Shown here: positions 38,201 through 50,900 of the stretch, piece after piece | Layout of the letters: every line of letters begins with the position of its first letter | Position numbering within the stretch: the first letter of the stretch is position 1 | Source: Haemonchus contortus | Taxonomy: Eukaryota > Nematoda > Chromadorea > Rhabditida > Trichostrongylidae | Direction: 5' to 3' | Assembly (NCBI GenBank): GCA_000469685.2 | Contig: LS997562.1 | Location: 9,004,007-9,068,006, forward strand | Length of the DNA: 64,000 nt | Program-made: the position numbers and the translations under genes | The notes under the pieces: generated by a model | The model's input: the letters and a program-made list of their open reading frames with translations, nothing else | Told to the model about the DNA's origin: nothing | The model's database searches: none

Positions 38201-41109
38201 ACTGATGGCGGATCTTGGATGAATGCGCCGAGTAGTTTGAGAACGTTAAAAATGTTCATTTCCGTGGAATAAACTGTCATCAGAAGGTATCATCACATAT
38301 TTTTAATGATTTCATCGTATAGAAAGTGATTCGCCCGAACACTTGCTTTGGATGTTTAAAAACCAAATGAGATCACTTCCACGATAATTTTTGGGATGGC
38401 TTAACAATATAGCCTGTGCCCATGGTAACTAATGCCCAATAATCCCAATACATTAACTGCATGAGAAAAGGTTCTTGAAACAAAGAGAGAAAATATTCGG
38501 ACGAATTCTGGACAAGTTTATTCTATGGTCCATATGGTCCATCTGAATTATAAGCGCCTTCCTGTGGAAGATGAAAAAGTCAAGAAGAAAGGTGAGTGCC
38601 ACTCCAGCAAACACTGGATTACTTGTGGTGTAAGGCTCTTTGGCGAACATTCACCCAAAACAACTGCTGTATACTTACCTTTGATGTTTTCCATCAGTGT
38701 TTCCTTGCAAAAACTATGGCCAGGTGATGAAATCTGTTCCAAGATTAGCTTTGCTCTTGAAAACAAAGCCAGTTGGAAACAGATTGATCAAGAAGATAAG
38801 CGAGTATGATGAATTCGGCAAACTTCAGGGACATTCAAACATCAGGTTCATTCAGAATACGGTTATTAAAACAAGACATGACAACTGGATGCAGATGCAA
38901 GGTAGTTTACAAGGGAAGACTGCTAACAGAAGACTGTTTTTCAACCGCCCAAATTGTCAGCCCGCCGGGACTGTTAGGAAATTACTACGATCAGGTAAAT
39001 ATCCAAGAAACGATCAAATCGGTTCAGGATCGCGGCACCCATGTCCACCCCTGAGAGGACCTAATTCTGGAGGAGAACTTTTTATTTGCCAAGGACACCA
39101 GTGAATCATCTCTACCCTGACCAACACTGCAATGAAAGATTAAGAGCGACAGAAGGCGATAATGAGCGACATTATGCGACGACATTAATAAAAGAAAAAA
39201 CGCTCTGATCTTGCGCTGTGGTGCATAGCACATAGATTTCAACCCGTGAGAACCTAATTTTGAGGGGGAAATTTGAGCACTTTTTTCTCTTCCGGACGAT
39301 TTGATGTCTTCAATTTTTCTGACTTTTTCTCTCTTTGCAAGTTGGCATACGATGTATAAAAGATACGTTCCACGGACATGGGAAAGATTCGAAAAAACTT
39401 ATACGTCGCCTTCCCAAGGGTAACCACCAAATCTCTGAGAAACCAAAATTTTCTAAAAGTGTATTTGCTACTGCCATTAGAAATCAATCTAGAAGGTTCA
39501 ATAAGGAGAAGACGGGACGAAATTCAATTGTTTCTGAGCGCGACAGGTCCCAGTCGATCAATATGATCCCCAAATCTACAAGAACTACCAAGGAGCTGAC
39601 TGCAGGTTGCAGGATCCCAGTTTCGAGATGGACTGCGGCTTCACATTCTGAAAACATCCGACCACATGATTCCTCAAAAAATGAAGCCAGCATCACGAAA
39701 GACTCAATCATATCAAGTTAATGGCGTTTCTCTGTGTCGATTGAGATGTGCAGACACCTGACTACAGTGCATTTTCAAAGGTCGGGAGTAAAAGCTGAAT
39801 TTTCCTTATTCATTTTTTCAGGTATTTTTTCTGATGAGAAAAAAATCGACGAGCATTCTATTGGTGAAGTGACTTTTGGGACTCAATTTAAATACTTCAT
39901 GGAAATGCGGGAGAAACACTATCAATGACTTCTTCAAAAACTCGTTGGCTCCATTCTTAGAAAAACTACCTACAAGATCTACGTCTTCATGCAAGGCAAC
40001 GATCCAATCCGCGCTTAGTCGATAGTTTTTGAGGATTCAAAGTCTGAAAACAGTCTCTGAAACATCCTATCATTGCCATGGCTGGCATCGAGAATATCAG
40101 AGATCCATCAGATCGCCTAGTCTACTCATGACTAAAAGACAGTACAAGAAAATAGAAATGCCGTCGACAAATGTCATCGCAACGGAATGGAAGATTGCGG
40201 AGGAGGCGATAGCACAACACCCCCAACAAGATTCACGTATCTGTCAAGGATCATTTTGAGAGAGAGAGCCAAAGCACAGGGGACGACGAAGAGCTACATT
40301 AAAGCTAGACCTGGCAGCAGTGGACGGTAATGAACGATATTTGATATCGCTCTGATGAAAATTAAGTCTAAATGACTACGTACGCTGCTAGAGGCAACGG
40401 GTTTCCAACTATTTTGCCCAAAAGCTTGACTGTTTCGACTAGAAGAAATTTCGAGTCGAAATATTACGGTGTCTATGATCTTTGGTTGCAACATTATGGA
40501 CCACCGTGCTTGCAGATGTGTAAATAATACGTAAAACAATGAGTCCGACGCAATCACAAAGGATTAGGCGTCGAACAAAAAACCTTGTGGACAGTAGGGG
40601 AGAGCTTTGTTGTCGAAAAACGATACTCCAAATTCATTCAATGAATGTGTTACAGAAGATTAGGTTGCTTAATATCCGAAAGAACAATTTCTCTCAAAGT
40701 ACTCTTGAAATCGCCTCGAATGGGATACGACAAAGGCCTGAGATTCTCTACGAAACCCGTTCAGTAGAGTAGTAACCCGTTAAACTAAGAATGGAAGCAG
40801 AATATTGTAAAGGGAAGTCGAAACAGATTTTTCCCCTTCGGGAGCAACTGGAGCAAATCTTTCTGCAATCATGCGTGTGATAAATACCTTTCATTACACT
40901 TGCGGCAGCCCCTTCGTGATTGAGCATCCTTCGAGCTCACTAGTTTTTTATTGATCCTCCGGAATCTTTGAAGAATGATGCTTCCTCTGAACCTACCCGA
41001 GCATCAAACCCAATGTTAGTCATTAACCATCAGACCAATAACAACCAGGGTGGAAGTCCGTTTTCCCCTCCCACTCTACTCTTGTCGCAAAATTGCAGAC
41101 GCCTAAGGG

Positions 41110-41205
41110 GGCACCCATCATAAGGTCTAGTACGTTATTGTATTTCGGCACCCCTTTAGGGGTTACCGAAATACCATACTGCACTTGACCTTATGATGGG
41201 TATCC
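41110..41205. repeat. Foldback element, about 45-bp arms
   Basis: 41110-41154 pairs with 41159-41205. ACCCATCATAAGGTC matches GACCTTATGATGGGT perfectly, and GTATTTCGG matches CCGAAATAC, with only a 4-nt loop. This is almost a pure palindrome and would fold very stably as RNA or cruciform DNA. Confidence 0.65.
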
Positions 41206-44172
41206 TCTGAGGTGTCCCATGATAATCGTTCGCGCCATGCTACTTACAAGCCAGAAACGTTCGTAAATTTGCAAGTTTGCCTATGCCACACTATGGCAAC
41301 GATTTGAGTTGTCTCACAGCCATTTTATAGTATTCCTTATTGATGACAAAGTTTCTGTCAGAAACTTCCCGGCATTTCACACGAAAAGTCCAAAAAACGT
41401 TTGCAGCATCTTATGCTGCACTGTTCAAAGAATGACACGCGACGAGCAACTGTAACAGTCTTCAAATAGTTTGGTAGATTTGAAGCTAAAATTTCATTGG
41501 AAAGTTGAGGAGTGTAGCGTTGGCCCACGACAAGGACCTCATCGAGGGTGAACTCGATGATAATCCGCGATATAGCGTGAGCGAAAAAGCCAACGTCAGG
41601 CCAAGTCAACGGTGGAAGAGAGCTAGAGAATGGTCTTTTTGGAAATGATTCTCTAACCTGATCATTCAACGGAATTGGCATATGTGAATAATTATAAGAC
41701 AGGAGGCTCAAATGAAAGAAACTTGTAGGACACCCTGACATAAAAAACCAAGTTGGTAGTAGGTAAACCAAGCTAACAAGCACTCGGAATGTTTCAAGCC
41801 AGCTAGCTATGTGGTTGTCACAAGTTATCCTTAATCGCTTTCAGGTTTACGCCGTGCACTTTTGTTTCTATAGCGGAGCGCCATGTCACGTAATGAAGAG
41901 TAGGTAGGGTCATGTGTCAGGGGCTGAAATTACCACGTCCAACTTTTAAATTTTTAAAAAGTTTAAAAACAAAAGGTCATCCACAGTGAAAGATCAGGGA
42001 GCTGGATTCGAGTAAAGTGCGTGAGGCGGATCCCATATCAACTTTGTCGATCTTAGCCTAGAAGGAACACGCGCTAGTCTGATTCAGAGAAATTACGTCC
42101 ACAGTATCATTGGGATGGACTGGTGTCCAAGGGTTCCACGGATCGCTAGCGTGATCCGAGAAGCAAGCCAAGGCCTGAATCATTCCTTGCTCCAAGGACA
42201 GATACTCGACGCTGCGTGGGTGATGAATGCATTGATTTGAACACCCACAAGTCATCGTAGGTCGAAAACCCATTTAGTAGTCTCAGCAAACATCAATGGA
42301 AGTGATTAGGTAGATGTCGAACCTGAGCCGATCTATGAACGAAGATGACTGTGGTCCAGAAACTTTGATGGGAACTTCCTGTACATTCAGAGTGGCATTG
42401 AAAAGTTCGATCGTTCGCTATGACTGTCATGATAAGCCTCATCAATAAACGGCAAGGATAGCTCAAAAACAACTTGCCGTCACAAAATAACCACATTTCC
42501 CACACTCGTTCGCTCATCTTTACACCGCATACTACGAATCGTTCTCATCTTTTCTCGCTAAGTATCAACAACAGCAATTGTCACTAATTCTTACACAACT
42601 TCACGCAAAGATCGGGTATGTGCGTGCGTGCGGGAGCTGCTCACCCGATGCAGACAAAACAAAGCGTAAAAATCGCCTACTCCCACATTGGATTATAACT
42701 ATTCGAACTATGTGTTGAAGTGAAAACTAACTGAACTATTACTTCGACACGTCTATATGGTAAGATGTGAATAAGGAATGTCGGAATAACTCCATATGGC
42801 GTACTAACTAAGTGAAAAGCTGAAAACATATAGTACAGGCATTCAGTTTCCTTCCCTGATGACAGACCGCTTCCCTTCGATCCACTACTCATCCATGGAA
42901 AATATACTTATTGATCGTTCAGCGAAGGCGACCCATGAATTGCAAGTTGTGCCTTCGATGGGCTGAAGAATCAATAGTTTGCTCAAGAAAAACTCAATTC
43001 AGCCATGGAACAATCGATCTTCCTGAACCCTGACGAATCCCTCACTAGGATGGCGATGTTCTCAACAATCTGCCGGACCACGAACACCGGAAGACCCGTA
43101 TCGATAGTTAAGGCTCCTCGGTCGTCACTCAAATCAGTACGGCACAGATGGTCGAAGGATCTGGACTCACAGCACACAGTTATCCGAAAAGGGTGTTGAT
43201 GGTTCTTATTCAATGAGCTATATAAGGGATCAGTCTGAATCGCATTCTCAAGGCATGACCTGAGCAGCCAGATAGAGCGCATTTTTAAGACTTTTTTCCG
43301 ATTAATCGAACTCTCCTTGTGGTCAACATTGATCAGAAGCGGGTGATACGCTGGGCACTTTGTGGTTAAGTCGTTGAATCTTCCCGTTCCTCAGTGGTTG
43401 AGTTATCAGAAGGCTATGCCGAGTTCGACAATCCAACGCTATGGAAGGTACTGAACTTTTCCATGTTTTATAGCTGAATTGCGGTGCTTTCTGCCTCTGA
43501 AGGGGTGATAGTGATGAAGGATGAAGTCTTTCGGCGTTAATCAGTCTTGTTACAGGATCCGCCTCGCATTCGACATCGATGTAGAATCGTAGCGACTGTT
43601 CGAGTGTGTTTGCGGCCTATACAATGACTTGCGGTGCCCAGCCGATGTACAAATCAGACTTTTATCCTGCCAGATGTCCGAGAAAATAAAGTGACCATGG
43701 AAGCGCTGACGTATCACAACTTCCAAGGAACTAATCTTACACTAGCAACGGATGAGCTGATGAGATGAGTCAATAAATCAAACTTATCGATCAGGGCCAC
43801 AATCCCTGCTGAAGGGCAGGACTAAGAGGCTGAATAGCGGTGAAACACTAGAATTATGCAGTTCGAAGCTGCAAGATACTGGTTTAACGCGGAAGAATCA
43901 CTTCGAAAAACTACTAGGAAACAGCCGACGAGCAATAATATGAATATGCTGCAGCAACTGGCAGCTCCGCCTACTTACGTGCTGCAAACTGAACGGAAAA
44001 ACCTATCAAGTGATACTGAGAAACAGCGATTCTAACGCAACCTGTCATGCCTTTTTTACTCTTTGTTGGAGGCGAAACTAACTGGTTACCAGCACCTTTC
44101 GTCAATTCCTACATTAAAACTGCTGCTTCACATGGACCACTTCGTTGCTGGATCACAACTTTCTCTTTTCAG

Positions 44173-44333
44173 AGGTCAGAGAACGACCGACCCATTCGAT
44201 CATGAGTGGTGCCATGGCGCATCACAACAATATTTTGAAGGTTATCGGCAACACGGAAGCAGCCGCAACACACCGAGGAGGGGAAAAAGAGCGTTCGTCG
44301 CCTCTTCTTCGTAACGCGATCAAAATTAGAGTC
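44173..44333 (+). CDS. Possible first coding exon of a trans-spliced plus-strand gene
   Basis: A strong nematode acceptor (TTTCTCTTTTCAG, ending 44172) is followed by 29 nt and an ATG at 44202. The frame then reads 44 codons (MSGAMAHHNNILKVIGNTEA...) to a possible donor GAGTC|gtacgt at 44333. An acceptor shortly before an ATG is what a spliced-leader site looks like. The peptide matches no family I recognise, another frame is also open, and I could not find a phase-matched downstream exon, so this is tentative. Confidence 0.25.
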
Positions 44334-46662
44334 GTACGTCACAGACTCCTTTCGATTCTATCGTTGGGCTCCTTTCGTTAGAAAACCCTTTACCAGTAGC
44401 TCTACTGAACTGAAACTGATTAGCCCAAACTGAAGAGGAACATTTCAGAAAGAAGGGACAATCTCCCGAAGAGAAACAAATGATTTGACTCGAATAATCC
44501 ACAAAACCTCATAATTCACACATGCAATCGTGAAAAGCTTGTGGTCATCCAGTTGCTTTACTCCTAATTTTTGAGTTTTCGCTGGGTACCCCGAAGTGAG
44601 AATCCATCTGGATTTGATCAAAAGTATGCTTGACTCGTGACTTTTAAATGGCCCCAATGCTAGCAACTGGACGACCACGAGCTTTTCACAGCTGCTAACT
44701 TTGGAGCCATTCAAAAAGTCACGAGTCAAGCACGCCCATGATCAAATCCAGATGTGCTTCCTGCTTCCCACTTCGGGGTACTAAAAACTCTGCGAAAACT
44801 CAAAAATGAGAAATGAAATTCACCCCGTTCAAAAATGGGACTGCTTGGTTCTGCTGACTCTTGATCCGTGACTGATAATTGCTCGGCGTACTGGCCTGAT
44901 ACTACGGAATTTTGCTGTTCGAATACGATTTAATGGCACATTAAATCGGTCTTGCAGATAAGTGGCACAAAAGATGTTCAGTTGTGAAAGGGAGAGCTCG
45001 GCTACGTAAATGCGTCAAAGGTTAACCTTCAAACGACGTTCAAAGGACTCAAGTATACGCAGTAACACGTCCTTCGGTAGCTCCGCCTCTGGATGGGTAT
45101 CTGTGTGTGACGTCTTAGACCACTTTGAACCTCGTCATCGATTCAATGCTCCAGGAAGCCGACGAAAGAGCTGCCTGCACAACTGTGACTTCAATCAAAG
45201 GCAAAACAGGTGCCCCGAATCCCATTTCACTGGGAAAATCGTCTCAGGCTCGATGGGGCGATCCAAGCACATGGAGGACAGATAGACGATGGAGAAGAAA
45301 ATCCAAATCCCAATCAAAACTGCTTCTAAAGAAAAGGCGCCGTAACGATAGATTTCCTCTCGACTCCTGGACCCACACTTCCTCGAATGGACCTTAAACA
45401 ACTGGAATGAACCTGGGCAGATCCTATACTCTTCATTGGCCTGACTGTTAAGCTAAGTCCAATCCTAATCAAAAACTTGTATTCAACATGCGATATGCGT
45501 GGAATGCAGCCAGTTTAACGATGGTTTGCTTGTGCAATGCGCAGTTCCTACTACAATAGCCATTACACAGTAAAATACTCTATAGATTCTGACACAACCA
45601 CATAAAGACTGCGACTAAAACTTCTTTTCAAGCCATTTCACCTGTTGAGCGCATCGATATTAACGCTTCAATCGGACGAAAAAACCAACAATGTACCTCA
45701 GTGTTGTAAATCACATGAAGACATCCGCTATTTTATGAAAATTTATCTGACTACCGCACAACCTGCTTTCAGTGCTGCTTAGACCGTACAGGAACGGATT
45801 CCGCCCATATTTCTCGAACGTTGACCCTTCCTGGCATAATCTGATCAGTATAAGGCCTGTAGGAAACATTGAAAACTAGTTATGAGCCTTTGGTCAGCCT
45901 ATTGGTAGCCTTTTTTAGATTTAATAATCTACCGGAAGTACCGATCGATCACTTTAACTATTACGAAGGTATTGTTGTACAACTATGTAAAGAATGCATC
46001 CCAACAACATTTCCTTTTATATCAGCCGTCAAGCGACACTTCATTTGACATTTAGAGGATCGCTGAACATAACTCTACCTTGTTCGCCCGTTACCCAGGG
46101 GTGGCTAGGGAATCCTTAGCATCTGCGGGCATCCTTGACTCCATACTGAAGCCAATCAATTTCCCCATGTCCCATATTCAGGCATGAAGTCGCGCATTCC
46201 CTGGGTGCCAGAGATCTGCTTCAAGGGCAGCCCGCAGACCAGAACGCTTCGAGAGCAATGCGTGGCTCCGAGAGGATGACAGACTCAATTGAACCAGGCA
46301 AGAGTCCATCCACAAACAATGCCGGTGATGCGGAACCTCGCCCTCTGCGACTATTTAAAAACACAATAAAGAGCTAGGTCATACAGACCCTCCCATTTAG
46401 GCTTACCTTACCTTGCTTGGCTCGTAATCACTTAAATTCTTGGATGAGCTTGATTTCATGAACCACTCCTTTCCTTACTATAACTCGAGCTCTGGTAGTA
46501 CCTAGACGAACCTACTCCGCCGGTTCATTCGGTGCTGCAAGATGTCTGATAAAGCCCGGCATCCTGCTAAGGTGAGAACTGTTCACCACCAATTGTACCA
46601 CCCTCCCTTTGTGAACCCATTACTTCTACACCATCACTACCCTTGGTGAAACTTATGATATA
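44334..46662. other. Gene-poor stretch with nested inverted repeat
   Basis: Apart from the 44533-44809 structure, I see only overlapping short open frames, for example plus 45125-45397. A 9-bp inverted pair (TCTGCGGGC near 46121, GCCCGCAGA near 46230) lies just upstream of the mariner. Confidence 0.4.
44533..44809. repeat. Nested inverted repeat / MITE-like foldback
   Basis: The main palindrome has arms of about 90-108 nt: 44567-44657 and 44700-44807. ATTTTTGAGTTTTCGC mirrors GCGAAAACTCAAAAAT at the tips, with blocks such as TACCCCGAAGTG, ATCTGGATTTGATCA and GCTTGACTCGTGACTTTT inside. In addition, a 27-nt segment just outside the 5' tip (44530-44556) is the reverse complement, with 2 mismatches, of 27 nt in the central loop (44663-44689). 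The two pairings compete or interlock. It has no coding potential. Confidence 0.72.
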
Positions 46663-47927
46663 TTAGGTTGTTCGGAAAGGAATGCGCGCTAACTTTGTCC
46701 ATTCATTTCTCCCTTACTATGGAAGCATTTCTAAAACGATTTTGTCTATTGGGAAGAGATTTTCATTGCGCATCTTTTGATATACTTTTGGCTATGTCTA
46801 CTTTATTTTTTTCTGAGAAAAAAAGTTCAAAAGAGGCTTGACCAAAAATGCCTTTTGCGGGCTTGCATGTGGTACAACTTCAAGCAAGGAAAATCGACTG
46901 CTGAATCTCATCGTGCCACATCTGAAGTATACGGCGAAAAAGCCCCGTCAGAAAGCCAGTGTCGACGATGGTAGCAGCGTTTCCGAAACGGTAATGAAAG
47001 CTTGGAGGACGAAGAACATGGAAGTCGGCTTCAGTACGTCGATAACCAAGTGTTGAAGACCGTCATCAAATTGGATCCACACCAAACCACCCGAGAACTG
47101 GCAACACATGTTGGCTGCTCAAACTCTATCATCCATGAGCATTTGCTGGCAATTGGCAAGAAGAACAGGTGCGGAAAATGGGTACCGCACCAGCTGGGCG
47201 ACCCAAACCAGGCAACACAAGTGGCGATGGCCGAAATTCTTTCCCATCGCTCCAAGAACAGCGGTTTTTTCAAATCTATTGTTACATCAGACGGGGAATG
47301 GACCTGCTTCGACAATATAACACGAAAAGGACAGTGGTTAGACGCCGATGACACTCCAAAACCCACCACGAAACCGGATGCACACGGCAGAAAGGTGATG
47401 CTCTATGTTTGGTGGAACAGCAAAGGTTGAGTGTAGTTTGAAGTCCTGAATTCGGGTCAAACCGTTACGGCGGACATTTGCGAAGATCAGTTGGACCGCG
47501 TGGATCAAGCACTGCGTCGTCAAGGTGTCGAAACGACGTCGACAAAAATCCTCCTCGGCAACGCTCTTCAACATGTTGCGAAAACCACCTTGGAAAAAAA
47601 TTGAGGAATAGGGGTTGGGAGTTCCTGCATCATCCGCCTTACAGCCCAGACCTGACTCCATCCGATGACCATCTGTTCCGTTCAGTGCAGCACAACTTGG
47701 CCGAGAGAAAATCCAAAAACCGCGAAAAAGTCTAACTCAGGGTGTCCAACTACTTTGAGTTGCAGCCGGCCGAGTTCTTCAGAAGAAGAATCCATTCTTT
47801 GCGTAAAGGTGGACAAGAAGTCATTGATAGTAATGGAAAGTATCTTTTGAACTGATCTTGTTTAGTTTAGTTTTTATAATAAAAAATTTTTTGAACTCAA
47901 ACGCGCATTCCTTTCCGAACAACCTAA
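46663..47927 (+). mobile_element. Full-length but decayed mariner transposon
   Basis: The 1265-bp element starts TTAGGTTGTTCGGAAAGG and ends with the exact 26-bp reverse complement (46663-46688 and 47902-47927). It is flanked by TA on both sides (46661-46662, 47928-47929), the Tc1/mariner target duplication. It contains one transposase pseudogene in the plus orientation. A 1.26-kb length with perfect ITRs and a decayed ORF means the ends could still be recognised if a related active transposase exists elsewhere. Confidence 0.93.
46777..47855 (+). pseudogene. Mariner transposase pseudogene (DD34D type)
   Basis: Mariner transposases cut and paste TA-flanked elements using an Asp triad. Recognisable blocks in order are a helix-turn-helix N-terminus (KQGKSTAESHRATSEVYG), RNGNESLEDEEHGSR, the WVPHQL linker motif, VTSDGEW with the first Asp, KVMLYVWWNSKG, LDRVDQALRRQG, and YSPDLTPSDDH with the third Asp. 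The usual second-Asp motif HDNARPH reads LGNALQH, so that catalytic residue is lost. In-frame stops are TAG at 46972, TGA at 47428, TAG at 47434 and TAA at 47733. A frameshift lies near 47600, and the C-terminus ends at TGA 47853. The gene is non-functional. Confidence 0.92.
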
Positions 47928-50900
47928 TAGATAAATAAGTAAACAATCGAATAAATAAGGAAATAAATAAATAGACAATGAGACCAATGCGAACGATAGC
48001 CAAAAATTCAAAGCCACTTTGCATATCGTTATTCAGCCTTGGGTTGTTATGCAAATTCGTTTACCACAAGGGAATCGTAATTACGAACTGCTACGTCACC
48101 GCAAATGAGTAATGACCATAGTATGCTCTGTTCAATTTTATGATTTTTGTATCTTACAAGACTGTCCATCTGCCTGCCAAAAGCAGACGTTTTAAAAACT
48201 CAAAAAATAAAACTTCGAACGCTTGGGGTATAGCTCGAGGCACTGTGCTAGCTGGTATTGTAGGTTATCACCAAATCTTGACGATCGATTTTACAACTCA
48301 TGATTGGCTCTTTCGCCTTACATCGATCAGGCGATCAAACCGTGCTGAGCTCGCGTTTCTTTTCAGGGCACTTGTTCTAACCAATTCAAAACAAAACCAA
48401 TAACGAAAGCGGTAAACTTCTCGCTTTGGTTAGGAAAGTGGTCGCTGTCGTTCTCACGTTCAACTCTAGATGAGCTCGGCATGGCTACAGCACAAATTTA
48501 TTTGATTAACAACTTACGAGGTACCTGCCATTGTTCTCTACCATTCAAACGTCCTTTAAGGGGTGTGTTCCGACACTTTCAATTCAAGAGTTCTCGGAAG
48601 GTCTCGGAACACTAGCACAGGTGACTCACACCTATTGCTGCCTTTAGATTTAGGTATGAATTGCTGGTCAAGTAAATAAATAAACAAATAAATGAAAAAT
48701 AAATGAGCTGATTGGTTTCGATTTTGTCAAAAAGATAAAGTAAATGTTGTTCTTGGGCTTACGCTAGAAAATAATCACAGCCCATCTCGTCCAAGTCCTG
48801 AGATGGTTAATTAGTCGAGAAATAGACTTGGTGGTCCACAAAATGAAAGTCTTAGACCAGAAAAAACGCCGAAACTGAGATATGAAGTATGATAGGAAAT
48901 GATGGATTGGTCAAAGGCAGCCGGCTTTATGAATGTATGGAGATCAGACCGCTACCGAAGTTCCCAGCAGTTTCAAGCGTTCAAAGCCTGCTTGAATTGA
49001 AGCGCTGGAAAAATAACTGACCTACACAACCATCCTATCGACAAGATAAGTCGACAGGGGTTAATAGCTGCTTTACTTCTCAGATACTCACTCAAGAGAA
49101 ACCAAAAAATCGGGCAATGTCAATTGTCGGAGGAGAAAAATATTCAAGAATTTCACTAAATTACTAAGATTACTAGGTTAATAAAATACTTTTTCTAGAT
49201 CCCCTATGAGATTGGAGTGAGAATTCGTTTGGAACATTCAAGTATGCAGCACTTTTGTTCTTCATAATATTAATAACTATAATAAAGGCCAATCTCCAGG
49301 ACCCCAACTGTTCTCACGGGTAGCTGAAATCGGAGAAAACCCGTATCAGTCCCCAACCGAAAAAGCTTATCAGTCCCCACCCATACACTTATTGAGCCCC
49401 TGCTTCTACATAGCACTAAAAACATCCGCATCCGCTACCCTTCCGACTACATTCAGAGAGACTCCATGGAGCTAGAGCGCTATTGACCACAAAAAAAGGC
49501 AAACAGCAATTACGAAGAGGTCCGGAAGGAAAGACCAAGTTCCCCTGGTCCCTAGCCATTGATGATTGTCAAAACTGTTCGCTAGCACAATCCCAACCTA
49601 ACTCAATAGTTGACGTCTCGAATAAAAGAGATTAGCATGGTTCGGTGAACGATTCCGATGATTGGAACCGGCGATTGGGAACCACGAAAGCATCAATGGA
49701 GTAGAGATGAAAATCTTCATAGAAACCAGTAATAGATCATATCAGTAAGTGAAGAAAGAAAAGAGTTGTTACAGGAATCGAAACAAAGAAAGCATAAAGG
49801 ATCAGTGACTGTGTGCCGTGTTGTGTTTAATGAATTCCTTTAACGAATCGCCGCGATAACGCCGATTTGCAACCGCTTTGACGCTTCTATTTCTGCACGC
49901 AAAACGCTGCCTTCTCACTGCCGATCGGTGATAAAATCATGTGATATGTTGGCCGTATCCCTGGGAGCGTTGGGAGCGCTGGGAGCGCAACCGAGAACGC
50001 AAACAAAAACTGTAGCATACAGGAGCGTTCAGTAACACCTTTGCTGCGAAGCAGAAACTTTCGGGTCCTATCTAACTTCCAATGGCTGACTGAGACCAGT
50101 GATAACAGTTGGACAAACCGTTCCCATAGCTTTTTAGAAAGACCAGCAATGCAAAGCCCAAAAGTCAGAGTAACCCCAGTGAGGATGCAAACATTGAACA
50201 GCCCCATGGGAGGATTGGCCTTCGATCAAAGCATAACATCTGGATCCCAATACAAATGCCGATGATTTATGCTCTAGGCCAAAGTACAGCTCACTGGAAC
50301 CACAGCGGTTCCACTGAGCATGTGCCTCTGCCTAATCTGGGCGTCCGGAAAAAAAGGTTAAACGACAGCATGGTCGAAACATCCGAGACTAAGAAGGCTA
50401 AACTGAGCTTAGACTTTTTCCCATGCCTTTTTCTTTAACTATAATTGATCGTTCTTCTGAATAACGTGATATCGTCCAAAGAAAAAGGCATGGAATGAAT
50501 TTAAGGCTTGATTCAGCCTCTTTAACGGATTCTATGGACTATACTCTCGCCTATACCTTCTTTCTAATGCAGAGATTATTAAACAAATGAAGGGCAAATT
50601 CAGTGACTGCGCCTGTACTTTAGTTTTTTGAATTTATTCTCTTCAGATTTGTTTCATTTCCTAATATCATCATGAACAAGTAGAAGAAGACGTACGCTAG
50701 AAATTTTCAAGGTATGGACTTAGCTGCTCAACTTTTCGGAGAAGACGATCTATTTGAGGTTTCAGTAAGCCTGGGGGCTTCTACAGCACGAAGAACATCG
50801 AAACTTAAGGGAGACCTCAATGGAGCCGTTAATGTTTACTTAGCATTCGTAAACTCTAATACACGTCTTGGATCAACTACCTGATCCCGGATATATGAAA

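Larger units (their letters stand above)
20369..44172. other. Long gene-poor stretch (about 23.8 kb)
   Basis: No phase-consistent exon chain is visible on either strand. Features noted are tRNA-like fragments (21470-21520, 23941-24030, 25718-25800), short tandem repeats (24741-24806, 26671-26748), a CA-rich microsatellite (28701-28722), a (GTC)n-like patch around 28575-28620, a 17-G run (35233-35249) and a foldback (41110-41205). The longest open frames (41358-41783 minus, 141 codons; 38697-39104 plus, 135 codons) lack splice or family support. It may be intergenic or a very large intron. Confidence 0.5.

Noticed and set aside
38520..40260. Series of plus-strand open frames suggesting a gene
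   Set aside because: The frames change without matching splice sites and contain no motif I recognise. No exon chain could be built.
41358..41783. 141-codon minus-strand open frame
   Set aside because: No recognisable domain, no convincing phase-matched neighbour exon and no start context. It is kept as unsupported, though a single exon cannot be excluded.
45010..45420. Possible non-LTR retrotransposon C-terminus (frames with KKRRRNDRF, and LDPHFLEWTL)
   Set aside because: No reverse transcriptase signature such as a YADD-type box, and the frames are split. The resemblance is too vague.
46100..46260. Large inverted repeat upstream of the mariner
   Set aside because: Only about 9 bp (TCTGCGGGC/GCCCGCAGA) pair. 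The rest is not symmetric.
49887..50438. Two adjoining plus-strand frames that could be one shifted gene
   Set aside because: No family similarity and no splice sites that would join them in phase.
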